A stretch of DNA of 64,000 nt, taken from Sipunculus nudus. Taxonomy: Eukaryota > Annelida > Sipuncula > Golfingiida > Sipunculidae. Positions 21,439 through 35,209 of this stretch are shown here, piece after piece; positions within the stretch are counted from its first letter, which is position 1; the number at the start of each line of letters is the position of its first letter. The notes beneath the pieces were generated by a model. That model made no database searches. It was not told the DNA's origin and worked only from the letters and a program-made list of their open reading frames with translations. The translations under genes were made by a program, and so were the position numbers. The DNA is taken from contig CM049311.1 in NCBI GenBank assembly GCA_026874595.1, positions 50,781,676 through 50,845,675 of the forward strand. Direction: 5' to 3'.

Positions 21439-23050
21439 GCTTGGGCGGAGGTATGCGCTCTCTGAGTGCTTTTCTAGTTTATATATGTTTTATCTAATAC
21501 ATTCATTATGTACCGACGATGTGAACAAAATCCGCACCTTTCCGTGTTAGTTATACCAGTGTAGAATGTACCGTACATCTCCGGATCAGAGCCCGACACG
21601 TTACAGTGTGTATACATCCTGCAGTTCACTGACCAGATATCTCCCCCCCCCCCCCAAATCTTTTCCTACTATTACCTGATCAGTCGAACAGTCCATGAAA
21701 TTTAGGAATGGTGTTGGTAATGTAATCTTTAACCATCAGTTGCCTTCTGTTGCCTCCATGTATATGTTGGAAAACACGTTTGTAGTACCAGATTTGGTTT
21801 GCACGTTACTGGTATTGCTCCTCGGAAGCGTCCTGTGCACCAGTGTGGCTAAAGACACCGCTGGCGCCACCTATGTGGAGTAGTTGATCAAATTATATGC
21901 CAAATACATGTCACTTCAAACAGCAATGACAGAGAACAGAGCGCTGGTTTGAATAAATGCACATGAAAACAGACAATAAGTTATTTTCGTGAAAAATAGT
22001 GTTATTCAGAAACGCCGTACATAAATTACAGACTAAAGGTACTGGACACCATAAAACGTGTGCCAAATATATCTAAATCCCTTTAATATATATTAGGGTT
22101 ATTCTAAGAAAGGCCCCAATATATATGAAAAATGTTGGTTTACATAACCTCGTAAAAATATAGGTCCATATTAAGACGTAAAAATTCAGGTACTTCGGCA
22201 GGTGAAAATTTATCATGTACATAAACACATGAGAATATAGGAACATATACAAAATATACAAGCTTCTAGCATGAGTGGCCATTCTCTGGTATGCACGACA
22301 TGTTTATATATTAAAACAGCCCTGACGTATATCAGTGTTTCACGGGGATATGGAGTTCAAGGCTGGCAGTGTGGATATCACTGTGAGCTATGTTCTCCAC
22401 ATCGTCACCGTGTGACCTTGCATTACCCTTCCGACAGATGTCGGTTCAACTCAGAACGAACCTCATGCATTTAGACAGTGTGGAACAACCAGGAATACTT
22501 GTCTCAACTGTCAAACTGTATCGTTTTAAAAAAAATGTTACATTTCAAGGAAACACCTGCTTACATTCAAGGGACCTAAGTGAGATTAGTGCCTCAGCAC
22601 TAAGTGGGTTTGTATATGTAAAATAATGTATATAAATAAAACATGCGCATACTTACAAAACAATACTTATCCGTGAAGTCCTTACCACAAAAGCACCCAT
22701 GTTCATATAATTTACCTTGAAAAGATTCTTATCCAGCTTCTTTGAATGGAAAACATTAACCTTTTAAGGACATTTATACCTGTGCCGCTGGTGTATTTAG
22801 AACTCCAGTGCGTTGTGGGGTTTGAGTTTCAAAAACCATAAGCCTTATACATGTGCTCGTATATGCGCATGTGGGTATAATATGTGTGTGGAAAAGTGAT
22901 TGTGTTTTCATGTATGCGTACATATGCGTGAAATAGCGGACGTATATATTGGTACAAGTTCACGCAGACCCATATCGTGAAAATCGCTCCTGTGGCGATT
23001 TTGACGCATATAGTATGCACGTACCCATATGCTTGAGGACACATTGAAAC
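21439..23050. other. Unassigned intergenic sequence
   Basis: A 13-nt poly-C is at 21643-21655. Short ORFs (21695-21883, 22073-22626, 22829-23044) do not resemble any protein I know. No repeat relationship to the rest of the window was noticed. Confidence 0.45.
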
Positions 23051-23054
23051 ACCA

Positions 23055-23275
23055 CATTTACAAAAGATTAAGTTATTAGCATAAATATAAAATTATTACC
23101 TTAAATTTTGCCCAACTTTGGCCACGCATGTTATTTTCCTTTAAGGACCGTGGATTTAATTTTCACAGCATGTACACATAAACACTTAATCTGTTTAAAT
23201 CTGAAATTTAAAAATAAAAGCCCCAAAATAGATAGGGTAGGTATTGATTATTTTTTTTTTTTTGGGGGGGGGGGG
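23055..23275 (+). mobile_element. Fragment of hairpin-family element
   Basis: The text from 'AAGTTATTAGCATAAATATAA' onward (first 20 bases shown in part) through 'GCCCAACTTTGGCCACGCATG' and 'TTAATTTTCACAGCATGTAC' matches the interior of the copies at 6680-6860 and 16260-16400. Both element ends are missing. It ends in a G run (23264-23275). Confidence 0.65.
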
Positions 23276-24320
23276 CTCTTATTGGATTGTCTAGCACCCC
23301 CCCTTTGGTAACTGGAGATCATTAAGTACAGTTCTCTCTGCTTTCCTGATCAGCTTACCATACAACCTGCTGGGCTTGTTTTGTAAGGTACTTGGGCAGC
23401 TGGCTGATTCTAAGTCAGGATATCCTATAGCACCTCTGATGACAGACATTTCTAGTTTCATAATTTTTTTGGACTGTTGATGAATTTTTTATTTTTTATT
23501 TTTTAACAAAATAAATTTCAGGTCATGCTACAGTCAATCAATCCCATGCTCTACATATTGAAAATTTATCATTTTTAATTCATTTAAAAAAATATGATAA
23601 AATATTAGATTTGGATAAGTACTAGTTTACACAGTTTAAATAATAATAATAATAGCATTAAGACACTTATAGTCGTTAACAATCCTGTTTTTATGTGTAA
23701 AGTTAATGCAAGTGTTCTGCAATCTATATCTTACGTATATATAGCTGTAAATGTTATACATTCATTCTTATAAATGGTGTATTAAAACCATGATGGAAGG
23801 TACTTTGAGCCATGATTAAATGATTTTGAATTGCATATGGAATATTTTTACCTGTTTTCAGAATTATTAATAACATTAACACATTTTTGTTGGTCAAATG
23901 TACACTTTCATATAACTTTAAGCACTTAATGTTTTTTCCTTATTGCTTTATTAAGTGGTTTCAGGCCATAATTCTCATGTATAACACATTAAAATTTAGT
24001 TGATGCTCATTTGAAAGTGGGAAAAAATAATTTTTACAGCATTTTATTTCAGTAAATAAATTAAATGTGTATCATTGTACTTCTCCACTTTCTTCCTTTT
24101 TCTGTACTTGACAGGTATTCATTGATTCTCATGGTTATTTTATGCACATATTACTGTCACGTAGCTGAAATAATGAAACTTCTAGAAATATTTTATCATG
24201 AGAGGCTCCTGCAACTTATATTTGACCATGAAAGTGCACAGTATAAGTTTAGCAAACATGTTTAATGTTTGATTATCACCAGTAAGCAGGGCCATTTCCT
24301 CTTAGCTTTTTAATGGTGAT
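23276..24320. other. Unassigned AT-rich sequence
   Basis: No coding signal and no clear repeat. Contains an AATAATAAT stretch near 23640. Confidence 0.45.
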
Positions 24321-24324
24321 ATAT

Positions 24325-25668
24325 ACTGTGGTTGGTTTATATTCGCAAGGCAGATTTTTCGCGATTTCTTTACTTTGAACTGTTCGCGAGGGTTTCATTT
24401 TCGCGATCGCACGAGAAAAACGTAATAACATCTAAGTACACCAGTATCTGTATTATGTGGTATGAATTAATCCCACACTATCTCATTTATTTCTGTAACA
24501 GTCGTTATATTATTTTAATTATTAATGTGTGTTTGCATGGGCCGGTTCCGATACCATGCATAGATAAGGTTGCCGATTAACAAACCATACTTCCAAACGT
24601 GTGATATAACTTGTTCCATTTGTGCAGATACATCATCCCTTCCTATTCGTTTAGTTGATCATGATGGGGCATCTTATTCCCGAGGGTTTCATATTCACAA
24701 TTATTGTATCGGCCAAAACGAAGTTTTGCGGATACTATGTTTTTGACCGGGTTCCGCCGCCGCCGCCGCGTTCGTTTCCGGAGAACTCCTCTGAGACTAC
24801 TGGACGGATTTTTCCGAAACTTACACCAATTATCGGGTTACATGTAAACTGGTGCCTAACCAATTTGCGTTGACCTCTGACCTTTCCTCTCTGCCCAGCG
24901 TCCATTTGTGCGTTTGTTTCCATACATAAACCCACATACCTCGGGAACCGTTTGACCGATCAGGAAAAAAATGTACAAATTTAGCCCTTGGATAGCTTTA
25001 TAACATACACAAATAATGGTGACTCCATCTGCAACCACGTTTGCACGGTGTCCATCTGTTCATCTGCCTTGGGTTAAAATCACTCATATCTCTGTAGTGG
25101 TTTGACATAACTGCCTAAAATTTTGCAGGTTTATACATCCTGGACAGCTTTCTTGATTTTATGACAGGTGGCGCCACCTACATTCTAGTTTACGCTGCAG
25201 ACATCCAAGCTCATATCTTGGGAACTGTATGACCGATTGGGCCAAAATTTTGCATGTGGATAGATCTCACATAGCCCTTTATCATACACAAAACTGGAGG
25301 AGCCACCTGCAACCATTTTTGCACAGTGTCTGTCTCTTTGTCTGCCGTCGGCTAAAATCACTCATATCTTTGTAGTGGTTTTACTTTTCTGCCTAAAATT
25401 TTGCATATATATACAACTTGGACAGTTTTCTGGATTTGTGGTAGGTGACGCAACCTACATACACATTTCGGCTGCAGACATCCATGCTAATATGCAACAC
25501 ACCTCACTCTATTTCCCCTTGCAACTCAATCCATGCGTCACTTCACCCGTTCGACTCTGATTTTGGCGGATACACGTAGTCGCTTGTCGACTACCCGTAT
25601 TCTAGTTTCCCATGAAATATTCGCGAATATCGCAATTTAAAACTCGCGAATAAAAAAGGAACCACAGT
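24325..25668 (+). mobile_element. TIR element with ACTGTGGTT ends ('GGTGGCGCCACC' family)
   Basis: Left end ACTGTGGTTGGTTTATATTCGC, right end GCGAATAAAAAAGG then AACCACAGT, an imperfect ~24-bp terminal inverted repeat, flanked on both sides by ATAT. Inside are a CCG run plus 'GCGTTCGTTTCCGGA' (24757-24785), then two ~190-bp repeats of 'CTGAAATTTTGCATG..' type ending in a 'GGTGGCGCCACCTAC'-like palindrome (25166-25180), and 'TGGCGGATACACGTAGTCGC' (25563-25582). Related but end-less copies lie at 46900-48595 and 51225-51800. No transposase; a non-autonomous DNA transposon. Confidence 0.65.
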
Positions 25669-26220
25669 ATATACAGTCTAGCCCGCTTATTGTCATATCG
25701 GTTGTGCATGCATAAATTATGATAATAATAATAATCATATCATCTCAGCGAAACGTCACTGAGGTGTAAACCGCGGGCTTTTAAAGGCCAGGAGTTGATT
25801 TCATATGATATGTGATCGCAAACATCGCCCTTGTTAACGTACGAAGAAACGAAATGATCTGGATTACCGTGGTATCTTAAGACGTTAATTACTAGTAGCT
25901 ATGTAACAGGCAGTGAATTGCATGCATCATGTCACTGCACTTGCCTACCGTACAGAGGTGCGAGATTCGATCGTTTGATACGCCTGACCGATTACAGGCT
26001 ATCTGGCCTCGTTGGTCGCCGTGACGGCGTTTGTGATATTGACTCGGAACTGGTATCACCGCCAAGGGTTCCAAGCATGACAATAAACGGGATTATGACA
26101 ATATTCCATGATATTAAACGGTCAGATTTACCATTGTTTATATAGGAAATGGTTTGGGATTTCAGATTCATGTGACAATAAACGGGATTTTCTATCAACC
26201 GATATGACACAAAGTGGGCT
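25669..26220. other. Unassigned sequence
   Basis: No gene or known repeat recognised. 'ACAATAAACGGGATT' occurs twice (26079, 26176). A GATTCGATC B-box-like string near 25967 has no tRNA structure around it. Confidence 0.4.
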
Positions 26221-26221
26221 T

Positions 26222-26276
<55 letters not shown>
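26221..26276 (+). repeat. (TA)n microsatellite
   Basis: About 52 bp of perfect TA repeat. Confidence 0.95.
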
Positions 26277-26279
<3 letters not shown>

Positions 26280-29225
26280 AAATAAGTACACAGTCGAACC
26301 TCTATAATGTGGGCACCCTTGGGACTTGGCCAAACTGCCCACTTTATAGAGGTGCCCACCATAGCTTCCACTTTCCGTGCTGCCACCTACTTTGAAATAT
26401 AACTATAGTTGCTCCACTTCGTTGCTTATCTGTACTTCATTAACTTGATGCATGTACATTCTTTCATTTTTTAAACAGAAAAGGTTTATAATTTAAAATT
26501 AATATACAATTTAATAAATAATCAATATGCACACATATATATGTGTGTGTGTGTGTATGTGTGTGTTGGTGAGAGTGTATGTCTGGATGTGTGATTCTCA
26601 TGTCACTTCCTCCCCCCCCCCCGGCAAATCACCACCACCACCAAGTGTATCGCAATAACTTTTATTGTTCGAACTCTATTTCTTTAAAGATGTTTCCAAT
26701 CCATTGTACAAATCATTTCTTGAAATATTAAATCAAGTAGTAATCCAGAAGATGCCATGTGGTGGTAATGTAGCATTTTTAAAGAAATTAATTTCCATTG
26801 AAATTATTCAATTAAAATATAAGTTGGCATAATTTGATAATATATGAGCCAAATCATTAATAAATAAAGGTGCAATTGAGATGAATTCTGAATCGTGTTA
26901 TTTTAGATATTTATTGTTTTGCAAATTCAAAAATGTAATAAAAATGAGGATCTACCTATTTTTAGCGATCCTGTGAGCTTATGCGATGGTGTGCGTCGTC
27001 CGGCGTCCGTCGGCCGTCGTCCGTCGTCTGTACGTTAACCCATACTATCTTGAAAACGGCAAAAGTTAGCATCACGAAATTTATGCAGAAAATTAGTTAT
27101 CTAAAAAACTCTATCGGATTTTGCTTATGTTTTGGATCAGTGCATTTTCTTAGATTTTAAAGGAAAAAAGCTAAAAAAAGCTTTAAAAATCTTCTTCTCC
27201 GAAACTGTTCAGCCAAATTGTCCAATATTTCACAAAAATGATTTCTGGAACAATCTCTCTCAAGTTTGTTCAAATGGTTTAAGATCGGTGTTTTTTTTTT
27301 ACAATCTCAGAAATGGCTTGAGCTATCATCACCAAATTTTATGCTAATGTTGGTCACATGATTCATATCTGAAATTGAGATATTGGTGGCGCCACCTGGA
27401 TCAGCCTTTTTTTGTACGGGGTTCATCAGTGCCCGTATCATACTGACGGCTACAAAAAACTTCTTCTCTGAAAACCATTTGGCCAAATTGTTTAATATCA
27501 CATAGAAATGATCCTAGGGTAGTGCTTTCTGAAGTTTGTTCAATTGGTCTTACTTGAGTGATTTTTGGCTGAGTTATGGGAAGCTGAATTTAGTCATAAG
27601 CCACAACAGCCCATTTTAGCTCAGTGGCTACAAAGATCTTCTTCTCAAAAACCATTGGGCCAAATTTTTAAATCTCACACATAAATTATCCTTGGATGTT
27701 GATAATTCAAGTTTTTTTTTCAAAAGGGTTTGGTTCAGTGACTTTTGGCTGAGTTATGGGAAGCTTAACTAAGCCATTTCGCTGTATTTTCGCATATGAG
27801 TTATAAACCTGCAAAACGTTTTTTGGCTGACGCCACTGAGGCCAATTTGTTTATTCCATTGAATAATTCTTATGATATTTGTCTTTTATGATTCCAAAGA
27901 ATGAATTTTGGCTGAATCATAAAGATTGAATTGAGTCATTTTACCATATCTGTAAGCTGTGTGAAGCAGATAACCTCTGGCCTGGCACTAATTTATCAAC
28001 ATCTGTTACATCATGCCTCTAGACATTTAGATTTCAGGTTATCTTTGGTTAATACTGATTAGAATGTTTTTAATAGCTTTTAAAAAATGTAGATTTATGA
28101 TATTAGATATTCCTCATCCCAGGCAATATTTACAATCACAGGTATACAGCTCTATGTGGGTATATAAAGATGTCTGTACATGGATTATAAATAATTTGTA
28201 TCCATACTCAACTTAATTCAAGATTTGGCATCAGTGAGATGTATCTGTATTATAGTTTTGCATTCAATATGCATCTGTAGTAATTTTTAGCGAACCTGTG
28301 AGCTAATGCGATGGTGTTGTGGTGTCTGTCGTCTGTACATTAACCCATACTATCTCGAAAACGACTGGAGCTAGCATCATGAAGTTTAATCACAGAAATG
28401 ATCCCAGAGGCAAGCCCTCTCAAGTTTGATCAAATGGTTTGAATTTGATTAATTTTAGCAGAGATACACGAATTTGAACTTAGTCATATGGCCTAGTAAG
28501 CATACTGACATAGTAATCTCAGAAATAACAGAAGATAGCATTACCAAGTATTGTGAAAATGTTGGTCATATTACTCATATTTGAATTTGCAGATTTTGTG
28601 GTGCCACCTACATTGACCTGTTTTTATGGGCAAAAACCTCATAATTTTAACCTTTTTCAGCTTAAAATGTTTATGATGAAATTGTCAAGTTCAATATTTC
28701 AAAAGAATTATCCTAGGACATCGTTCTTTCAATCATATCAGAATAGATTGAGTTTGTTGATTTTTGGTTGAGTCGTGAAAAGCTTAAGTTGGTCTTATGG
28801 CCATTATTATGTCTATTTCAAACTGAGGTCTGCAAAATTGTTACTTCTACAAAATTATTGTTTCAAGTATAACTTCTGTAACATTGCACAAATATTATTC
28901 TTAGGTGGCCTTGGTTCAAGTTTACTTGAATGATTTTAGGTAGAATTATTGGACCTTTAACAATGAAAGGACTGCATCTTTTATTATTCTAGATATTTTG
29001 ATAAAAAGTTTATGAATAAGTCAGCTAGAAAAAAAAAGCATTTTAGCCAAAGTCTTTCAGTATGTGTAAACAGATTTACCAACAGGCCATGATTGTGTCT
29101 GTATCTTTAAATAGGTTGAGAAACTGCCAACTGTTTGAGATTTGGCAACAGATAAAGAGTTCATTCAGGGCAGCCAGATATAGGTAAAGAGTTCAATCGG
29201 TGCAGCCAAGCACAAGGCATGTGTT

Positions 29226-29336
29226 CACCTCATGGGTGGCATGTGAACACCTCATGGGCACCATGTGATCACCTCATGGGTAGCATGTGATCATCTCATG
29301 AGTATCATGTAATCACCTCATGTGTGTCATGCCCCT
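29226..29336 (+). repeat. ~22-24-bp tandem repeat (CACCTCATGGGTGGCATGTG)
   Basis: Five imperfect units, each with CACCTCATG.G..CATGTGA. It is flanked by a second, longer tandem theme (29100-29600) in which 'GCCAACTGTATCAGATTAGG' and 'AGAGTTCACTCAGTGCAGCC'-like text returns about every 100-120 bp. Confidence 0.75.
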
Positions 29337-29980
29337 CACGGCTGCATGTGGTCAGTCTGGATCTATTTATATCTTTGGCAGACTGCCAACTGTATCAGAT
29401 TAGGCAACAGGCCAAGAGTTCACTCAATGCAGCCAGGTATAGGTCAGGAGTTCACTCAGTGCAGTAGCTGCATTGTATTTACAGCGTTGGCAGACTGCCC
29501 ACTGCATCAGATTATGCAACAGGTCAAGAGTTTACTCAGTGCAGCCATGTACAGGTTAAAAGTTTACTCAGTCTAGCCAGGTGCAGGTCATGAGTTCACT
29601 CGGGGCAACTGCCTTTCTCACCTAAGCCTGGTCTGGCCCCATGCATCAGACTCAAGGTAAGGTTGATGTATTGGCCTGATATTTTGACCTGTCTATATCA
29701 CTTTGATGGGTTTCACAAGACAAGTGTCGCCACCTACAATGACTTTTGCACAGTGTATGTGCCTGCTTATTTGTACAGAGGAATTTGATATATCAGCCTG
29801 AAATTGGGCATATTTATACATATCGAATAGCTTATATACACAAGACTTGTGGTGCCACCTACAATATTTTTTGCACAGTGTGTGTCCCTGCTTATTTCTC
29901 AGGAGGGGTTTGATATATCATGCTGAAATTGGGCATATGTATATATCTCTGATAGCTTCGTTGTATAAGAAAATATGTAC

Positions 29981-30070
29981 ACATCATTATCACTCCCTCC
30001 GACCCACTGCACCCACCATCTAATCACATCATTATCACTCCCTCCGACCCACTGCACCCACCATCTAATC
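29981..30070 (+). repeat. Exact 45-bp tandem duplication
   Basis: Two identical copies of a 45-bp unit starting ACATCATTATCACTCCCTCC and ending CCATCTAATC. With no differences seen, it is recent, or an assembly or replication-slippage product. Confidence 0.9.
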
Positions 30071-30476
30071 CTTCAACCAGTGGATTAGGAACTTTATTGC
30101 AACTGTTAAAATTATATAAAATTGAAAAAAATCGTTAAATAAAAAAATTATAGGATCTAACTGAACAAATGTGTAAACTGCTAAACAATCAAAAGCTTAT
30201 CAAAAGGCAAACCAACTATTATTGTAGTAGTATAGATATATTCACAAACTGCTTACATACTTCAGTTTGAACATTAGGAAACGCATGTTCAGATCACAAA
30301 ATATTTATTTTGCAATAAATAAATATAAATAATTATTTGCAACAATGAATTCAGTCATATCAACCATCCATGGCCTATAAAACCTCTTCCTCTATGACTT
30401 TTTCTCCATTTTATATTATTTTAGATTTTACCGCCAAGGTCAACTTCAGCTGAGCAAAGTGTACATGGGTTCCTTG

Positions 30477-30755
30477 TTATCAACGGTGGATGGACAAAAA
30501 TGTTATCAAAGGTTTCTCACCTGAAATGGATTTATTTACGGTGTCTTAGTGCACAAATAAACCCCTCCCGATTCTATCCATGGCAAAGTGTCATTTTCAC
30601 CCCAAATCTAAGATGGCCGCCATTATAAGGGTTGATATATTTAAATGGCCATATTTCCATAACCAACTGACATAGAAACACATTTGAGGTGTCATTTCCA
30701 ACTAATATTAGGATGCCCGTTCATTTGATGACACTTCTGAGGTCAAAATTATATA

Positions 30756-30818
<63 letters not shown>

Positions 30819-33339
30819 TGCTGTAAGGTCAAACTTTTAAAAGAAAAAGCAACAATCGCCATGAAATGGTATGTTTTGCATGAAAATGACATAAAAATGC
30901 GTTTTAAGTTTTCAATTCTAAATTACTGTGGAATGCTCATGCATTTGATAGTACTGTACTTCTAAGGTCAGTAAAGGTACATACCATGCATGAAGGTTAA
31001 GGACAAAGCAAACTTGGAAGAAAAAAACTAATAATCGTACTGATATAGCATGTGTTTTGCAAGAATGTAACATAGAAGCACATTCAAAGGGTCATTTCCA
31101 ACAAAATTTAGTTCATATCACGCATCAAGGTCAAGGTAAGGTTTGATTGAAACACACCAGTACTGTCCATGATATGGCATGTTTTTGCAACAAAGTGACA
31201 TTTAAGGTGAAACTTCTAGCTAACATCAGAATGCCCATTTGATATGAATCCATCATTTCATATCATACATATGTATCTAACTAATGAAGTTTTGTACCTA
31301 ATCATCATTTATAATATCATCATTTTCTTTTTTCATCATCATGATCACAATCAAAATCATCATTATCCGTATCTCTGCTCTTCGTTTGTGTTCTTTTCAT
31401 GGAAGCAACTGCTGTGCATTGAAAACATACTGGGCAAGTATATATATTTAGCTCCTCCTTACGCCAAATACATGTTTGTTTCATCACGTAACCCTACAGT
31501 TGCACTTAATTATTTTGAAATATTCAGATGCTGCCTGTTTTGTAACCCTTATAGACAAAGGACAAAGTGAACATGAAAACCGTTCCCCCGAAGCATACAT
31601 GTCAAGGCAAAACCCTAGTGTCTATATCTAATTCTGACAGGTTATGTGAGACCTTTGCAGAAGAGGTGGTCAGCGCAAATATCTCTATTATGTATGTAGA
31701 AGGAGATGCCGACTGCTAAATCTGCAAGACTGCGTATATCTCGGCTAAAGTTCCAAAAAGTTTTTGCAGATTGTTCTGATGTATTAAGTTACACACACCA
31801 TGCTGACTTCACATTAACCTATTAATGGTAACAGCAAAACAGTCAATTTGTATTACTTCACTGACGATGCCTCCACAAAATATCTGATTTATTTGCTTGT
31901 AAAACAGCTACAACTACATCGCCCTACCTGTGGTATCAGCATAGCGTCTGTGTAACAAAAATGTATTAGCAACCTCTGCAACAACAGACGTTAGCTTTTA
32001 ATAGCAGAAATAAAAGTTATATTCGGTATCGTGCAGATTTGGCATTCTGCATTTCCTTCTGCATGCTCATCAGAAATTTTTATTCTGGCCTCCTCTTCTG
32101 CAAAGCTTATAACTGATACATATCAGAATCTGAAATTGACAATGACTCTAGTTTTCAACCCTGTCAAGAATGCATCAGGGCTCAGAAATCAAATGGATTT
32201 CCAGTGTCCTTATCAGCGGCTTATCTGACATGTCAACTAAATCCCTCTCCTGGATCTCCCAAATCAAATATTATCAGGTCCAAGGATTGTGTGACACTAA
32301 CATCCCCCGGAGGTGTAGGGTTTTAAATTATCTCCCATATTTCCTTTGCCTATCAGGGTCACACAACCAGCAGCACCTGAACATACCAAAATAATAAAGT
32401 GCAACTGTAGGGGGAACCTGATCTCATAAGCGTTTACCTGAAGAACTGCTGTGTAAAACAGTATGTGGCTAATGCCAAGAAATTGCTTGAATTAATGTTA
32501 CACAAATTAAGGGATACGCTTGAAGAAGATAATGCTGAAGGTTCCCAACTTCTTGGAATGTACATGAACTATGCATTATATGGTGCGATGGCTTCATATA
32601 AGTCTGTTAATCAAACGTATTATAACATGCGCATGTGAAATTTGTTTTCTTTTTTTTTAGATTGGGTAAATCAAAATAGTCACAGTGACAAGTTAATTGG
32701 ATTACTTATATCTCATTAGTGTCATATTTTCCAAAATGTATAATATCATAGCGAGTTTGGCTTATTTCCTCTACCAAAGTTGATATTAATTATATCTGCA
32801 GCTCAGTGACCTGCTGGAGACGGTTCATACTGAAGTGTTACTGTAGCTTAAGTGTGGAAGCGAGTGTCCTTTTATCATTTTTTTATTAAGTGTTCCGCCA
32901 GCGGCTGAGCCGGTATTAAATAATCGGCGGCGGCTTTGCTTATGAAATTAACGGTTGCTGGCGCAGTCCGGTGGCGGCTCTTAGGTCTGCTCTTGTGAGC
33001 TTCCATGACCCCTATGACACTTCGTGAAAGGTCAGCCCGAATCGCATGTTGATATAGTCGAGTGATGTGATTGGTGGGTATTTGTCTGAGCCGTCAATAC
33101 ATGACACCACAGCGTCCTGTTTTGCCATGAGAAAGAACGCCATGGACATACGGGATTGGTTCCTATTTATTTCTCCCTCAGGAATCAGTACTCGGTGTTT
33201 CTAAAAAAAAAAATGATTTGTCTTTTAATATATTATCTCGGTAAAGTTTTTTAACATGTCATTCATTATCCTGTAATAAATGTATTCACTCCCTATATCT
33301 ATCCTATGTACGACGGGGCAGGTTCGAAACACCACCTGC
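30477..33339. other. Unassigned region with (TA)n
   Basis: A (TA)n tract is at 30749-30816. 30830-31240 has loosely repeated text ('GACATAGAAGCACATTCAAAG', shown in part). 31600-33000 shows no repeat or protein family I can name; the ORFs at 31244-31570 and 32031-32394 lack recognisable motifs. Confidence 0.4.
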
Positions 33340-33397
33340 AAATATAATATAATATAATATAATATAATATAATATAATATAATATAATATAATATAA
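33340..33397 (+). repeat. (AATAT)n pentanucleotide microsatellite
   Basis: About 11 perfect AATAT units. The minus-strand ORF through it (YYIILYYIIL) is an artefact. Confidence 0.95.
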
Positions 33398-33626
33398 AAC
33401 AACACAGGAATTAAAGTTTAAAATCATCAAACGGCCGAAAGGTCTGTCCGAATTTGGAACGGTTGTTATTCTTAAGCAAAGGATATACGGCCAGTTCATT
33501 AGTTAAACGTGATCGCCAGGGAGCTAGAAGCCCCTCAGCACATCAAAATGACTTTACTAAGTGCCGCCTAGACTTGGACCCAGCAGCCCACGTCTAGATC
33601 ATCCAGGCAGAGAATAAATTCAGAGA

Positions 33627-33971
33627 CATCAGGCCAACTACTCCTCAGCTATCAGTATTTGGACTGACCCATTAAAAGGCCACCCCTATTATAATGTAGG
33701 AAGGTCTCCAGCCGGGAATGTTGAGGCCACCCCACTCTTCTGCTTGTCCTTGAATGATGCAGACGTGAGCCACGTTAAGGGGCTAAAGGATAATTGACAT
33801 AAGGCGAGGTTCAGTAGCCTGCCGCGACCCTTCTGGTTCCCTGTTAAGCGCGGTTAACTATAAGACTGGCAGTATAAAGTAAGGACAGATCGTTCGGCGA
33901 TTTTGGTAATTTAAAACTAAACTTAAAATTCTGTGTTGTTTTTTATTATCTGTGGGGAAAATCTTACATTG
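33627..33971 (+). mobile_element. TIR/foldback element, partial copy
   Basis: It starts CATCAGGCCAACTACTCCTC, then 'TATCAGTATTTGGACTGACC', 'CCGGGAATGTTGAGGCCACC' and 'AGTAGCCTGCCGCGACCCTT', and matches 44360-44707 along its length. The right terminal arm is not evident. A third, more diverged piece with 'GTCGACATAAGACG..CTGAAGTAGCCTGCTGCGAC' (in part) is at about 34585-34660. Confidence 0.65.
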
Positions 33972-35209
33972 GCGAGCGGTTGCCTGCCTATAAATCTAAA
34001 CTATTCACGAGCAGTGATTCGAACCTGCATTTTTGCAATATTTGTTCTTCATAATTTTAAAAATGAACCGCCATACATAAAGCAGTTAGGTTGATAAATT
34101 TAGATGTGTCACGATGGAGAAGACCACCCAATCCAGAAGTTCCAGGTTCCTGGACACTCTTGTACGTACATTTCGTTTCAATGTTTGTGTCTTAGAAAAC
34201 AAAGTAGAATGGCCGTAGATGGCATCAGAAATTGGCCTGTAAATCTTTAACAGTGAATTGCCAAAGCATATGAGGTAAGATCGAGTGGCCAATGTCCACC
34301 GAAGAGAAAATAAAAAGTAGCAACAGAGATATGCCTGTACCTCATAAGATTGCTTATAGGTGATGAATACAAGTAGAATTTTGTTTTACAACTTTGCGTC
34401 ATAGAGGACAATATATGCTTTAGTAAGCATCTAAAATAGCCCTGAGCGGCTGGAAACGTTGAATTGCCTTTAATGTCATGAGAATGACCCTGTGAGGCTG
34501 GATATGAAACTGCTGTAGATCAATGGCGTGAGAAATGACCAAAAGCGAGCCATTTACACATCAGTACTGGAAGGGTTCTAACATGAGTCGACATAAGACG
34601 AAACCTGAAGTAGCCTGCTGCGACAGTTTGAAAACTTTCCAATAGCGCTAAAACGAGGACTGGCTGTATAACTAAAAAATACGAAAAACTGTGCCGGGAG
34701 CAGCCAGTGTGTGCTAGTGCTTGTGGTAAAGAAGTGTTGTGTTAAATGACTGGCCTGGAGGTTGGCCTATATTGTGAGAAAACGAACTAAGGTATTGTAC
34801 TCATTGACACAGGTATATACTACCAGTATTTTGATGTACATGAAATGTAGAGACTGAGACATAAATGTGTTACTTTTAAGTGTATCCCTATATAGTACAG
34901 GGCATAAGGTAGCATGAACTGATTGTATAGAGATAGAGCAGGGTGCTATGTTTTTGTATATGTTGAGGTTTAAGGGTTGTTATATAAGGTAAGCGTTGAT
35001 ATATCTATTGTAAGGCTCTATAAATCCTATTTTTATGCAATGCAGACCTTTTATGTTATATATGTTGACAGGAAATTGTTCATTCATTAATTTTTCTAAT
35101 AAAGTGCTACATATATAGATACGGTGATAAAGTGCAAACCCGTTAGTTTAAAGTTGACATAAAAGCATGAAAAACTGAGCAAAATATTGTTATATGAATA
35201 TGTCTCATT
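33972..35209. other. Unassigned sequence
   Basis: Apart from the foldback-family fragment near 34585-34660, no repeat or gene was recognised. 'GATTCGAACCTGC' at 34016 looks like a tRNA B-box but no cloverleaf could be drawn. Confidence 0.4.

Larger units (their letters stand above)
26600..30476 (+). mobile_element. Diverged hairpin-family elements, composite
   Basis: Pieces related to the 6156-8044 copy. 26611-26960 has poly-C + GGCAAA and 'AATCCAGAAGATGCCATG', like 7030-7420. Two separate starts of a subfamily, TTTTTAGCGATCCTGTGAGC (26961) with a GTCGTCCG run and TTTTTAGCGAACCTGTGAGC (28287), follow. At 30150-30476 'GAACAAATGTGTAAACTGCT ... CAACTTCAGCTGAGC ... TCCTTG' matches 7740-8044. Local tandem repeats sit at 29150-29610 and 29981-30070. 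Boundaries of individual insertions cannot be drawn securely. Confidence 0.55.

Noticed and set aside
25992-26395. ORFs rich in IYIYIYIY
   Set aside because: Translations of the (TA)n microsatellite.
34012-34030. tRNA B-box-like GATTCGAACCTGC; also GGTTCGAAAC at 33321 and GATTCGATC at 25967
   Set aside because: No A-box at the right distance and no cloverleaf could be drawn, so neither tRNA nor tRNA-derived SINE is claimed.
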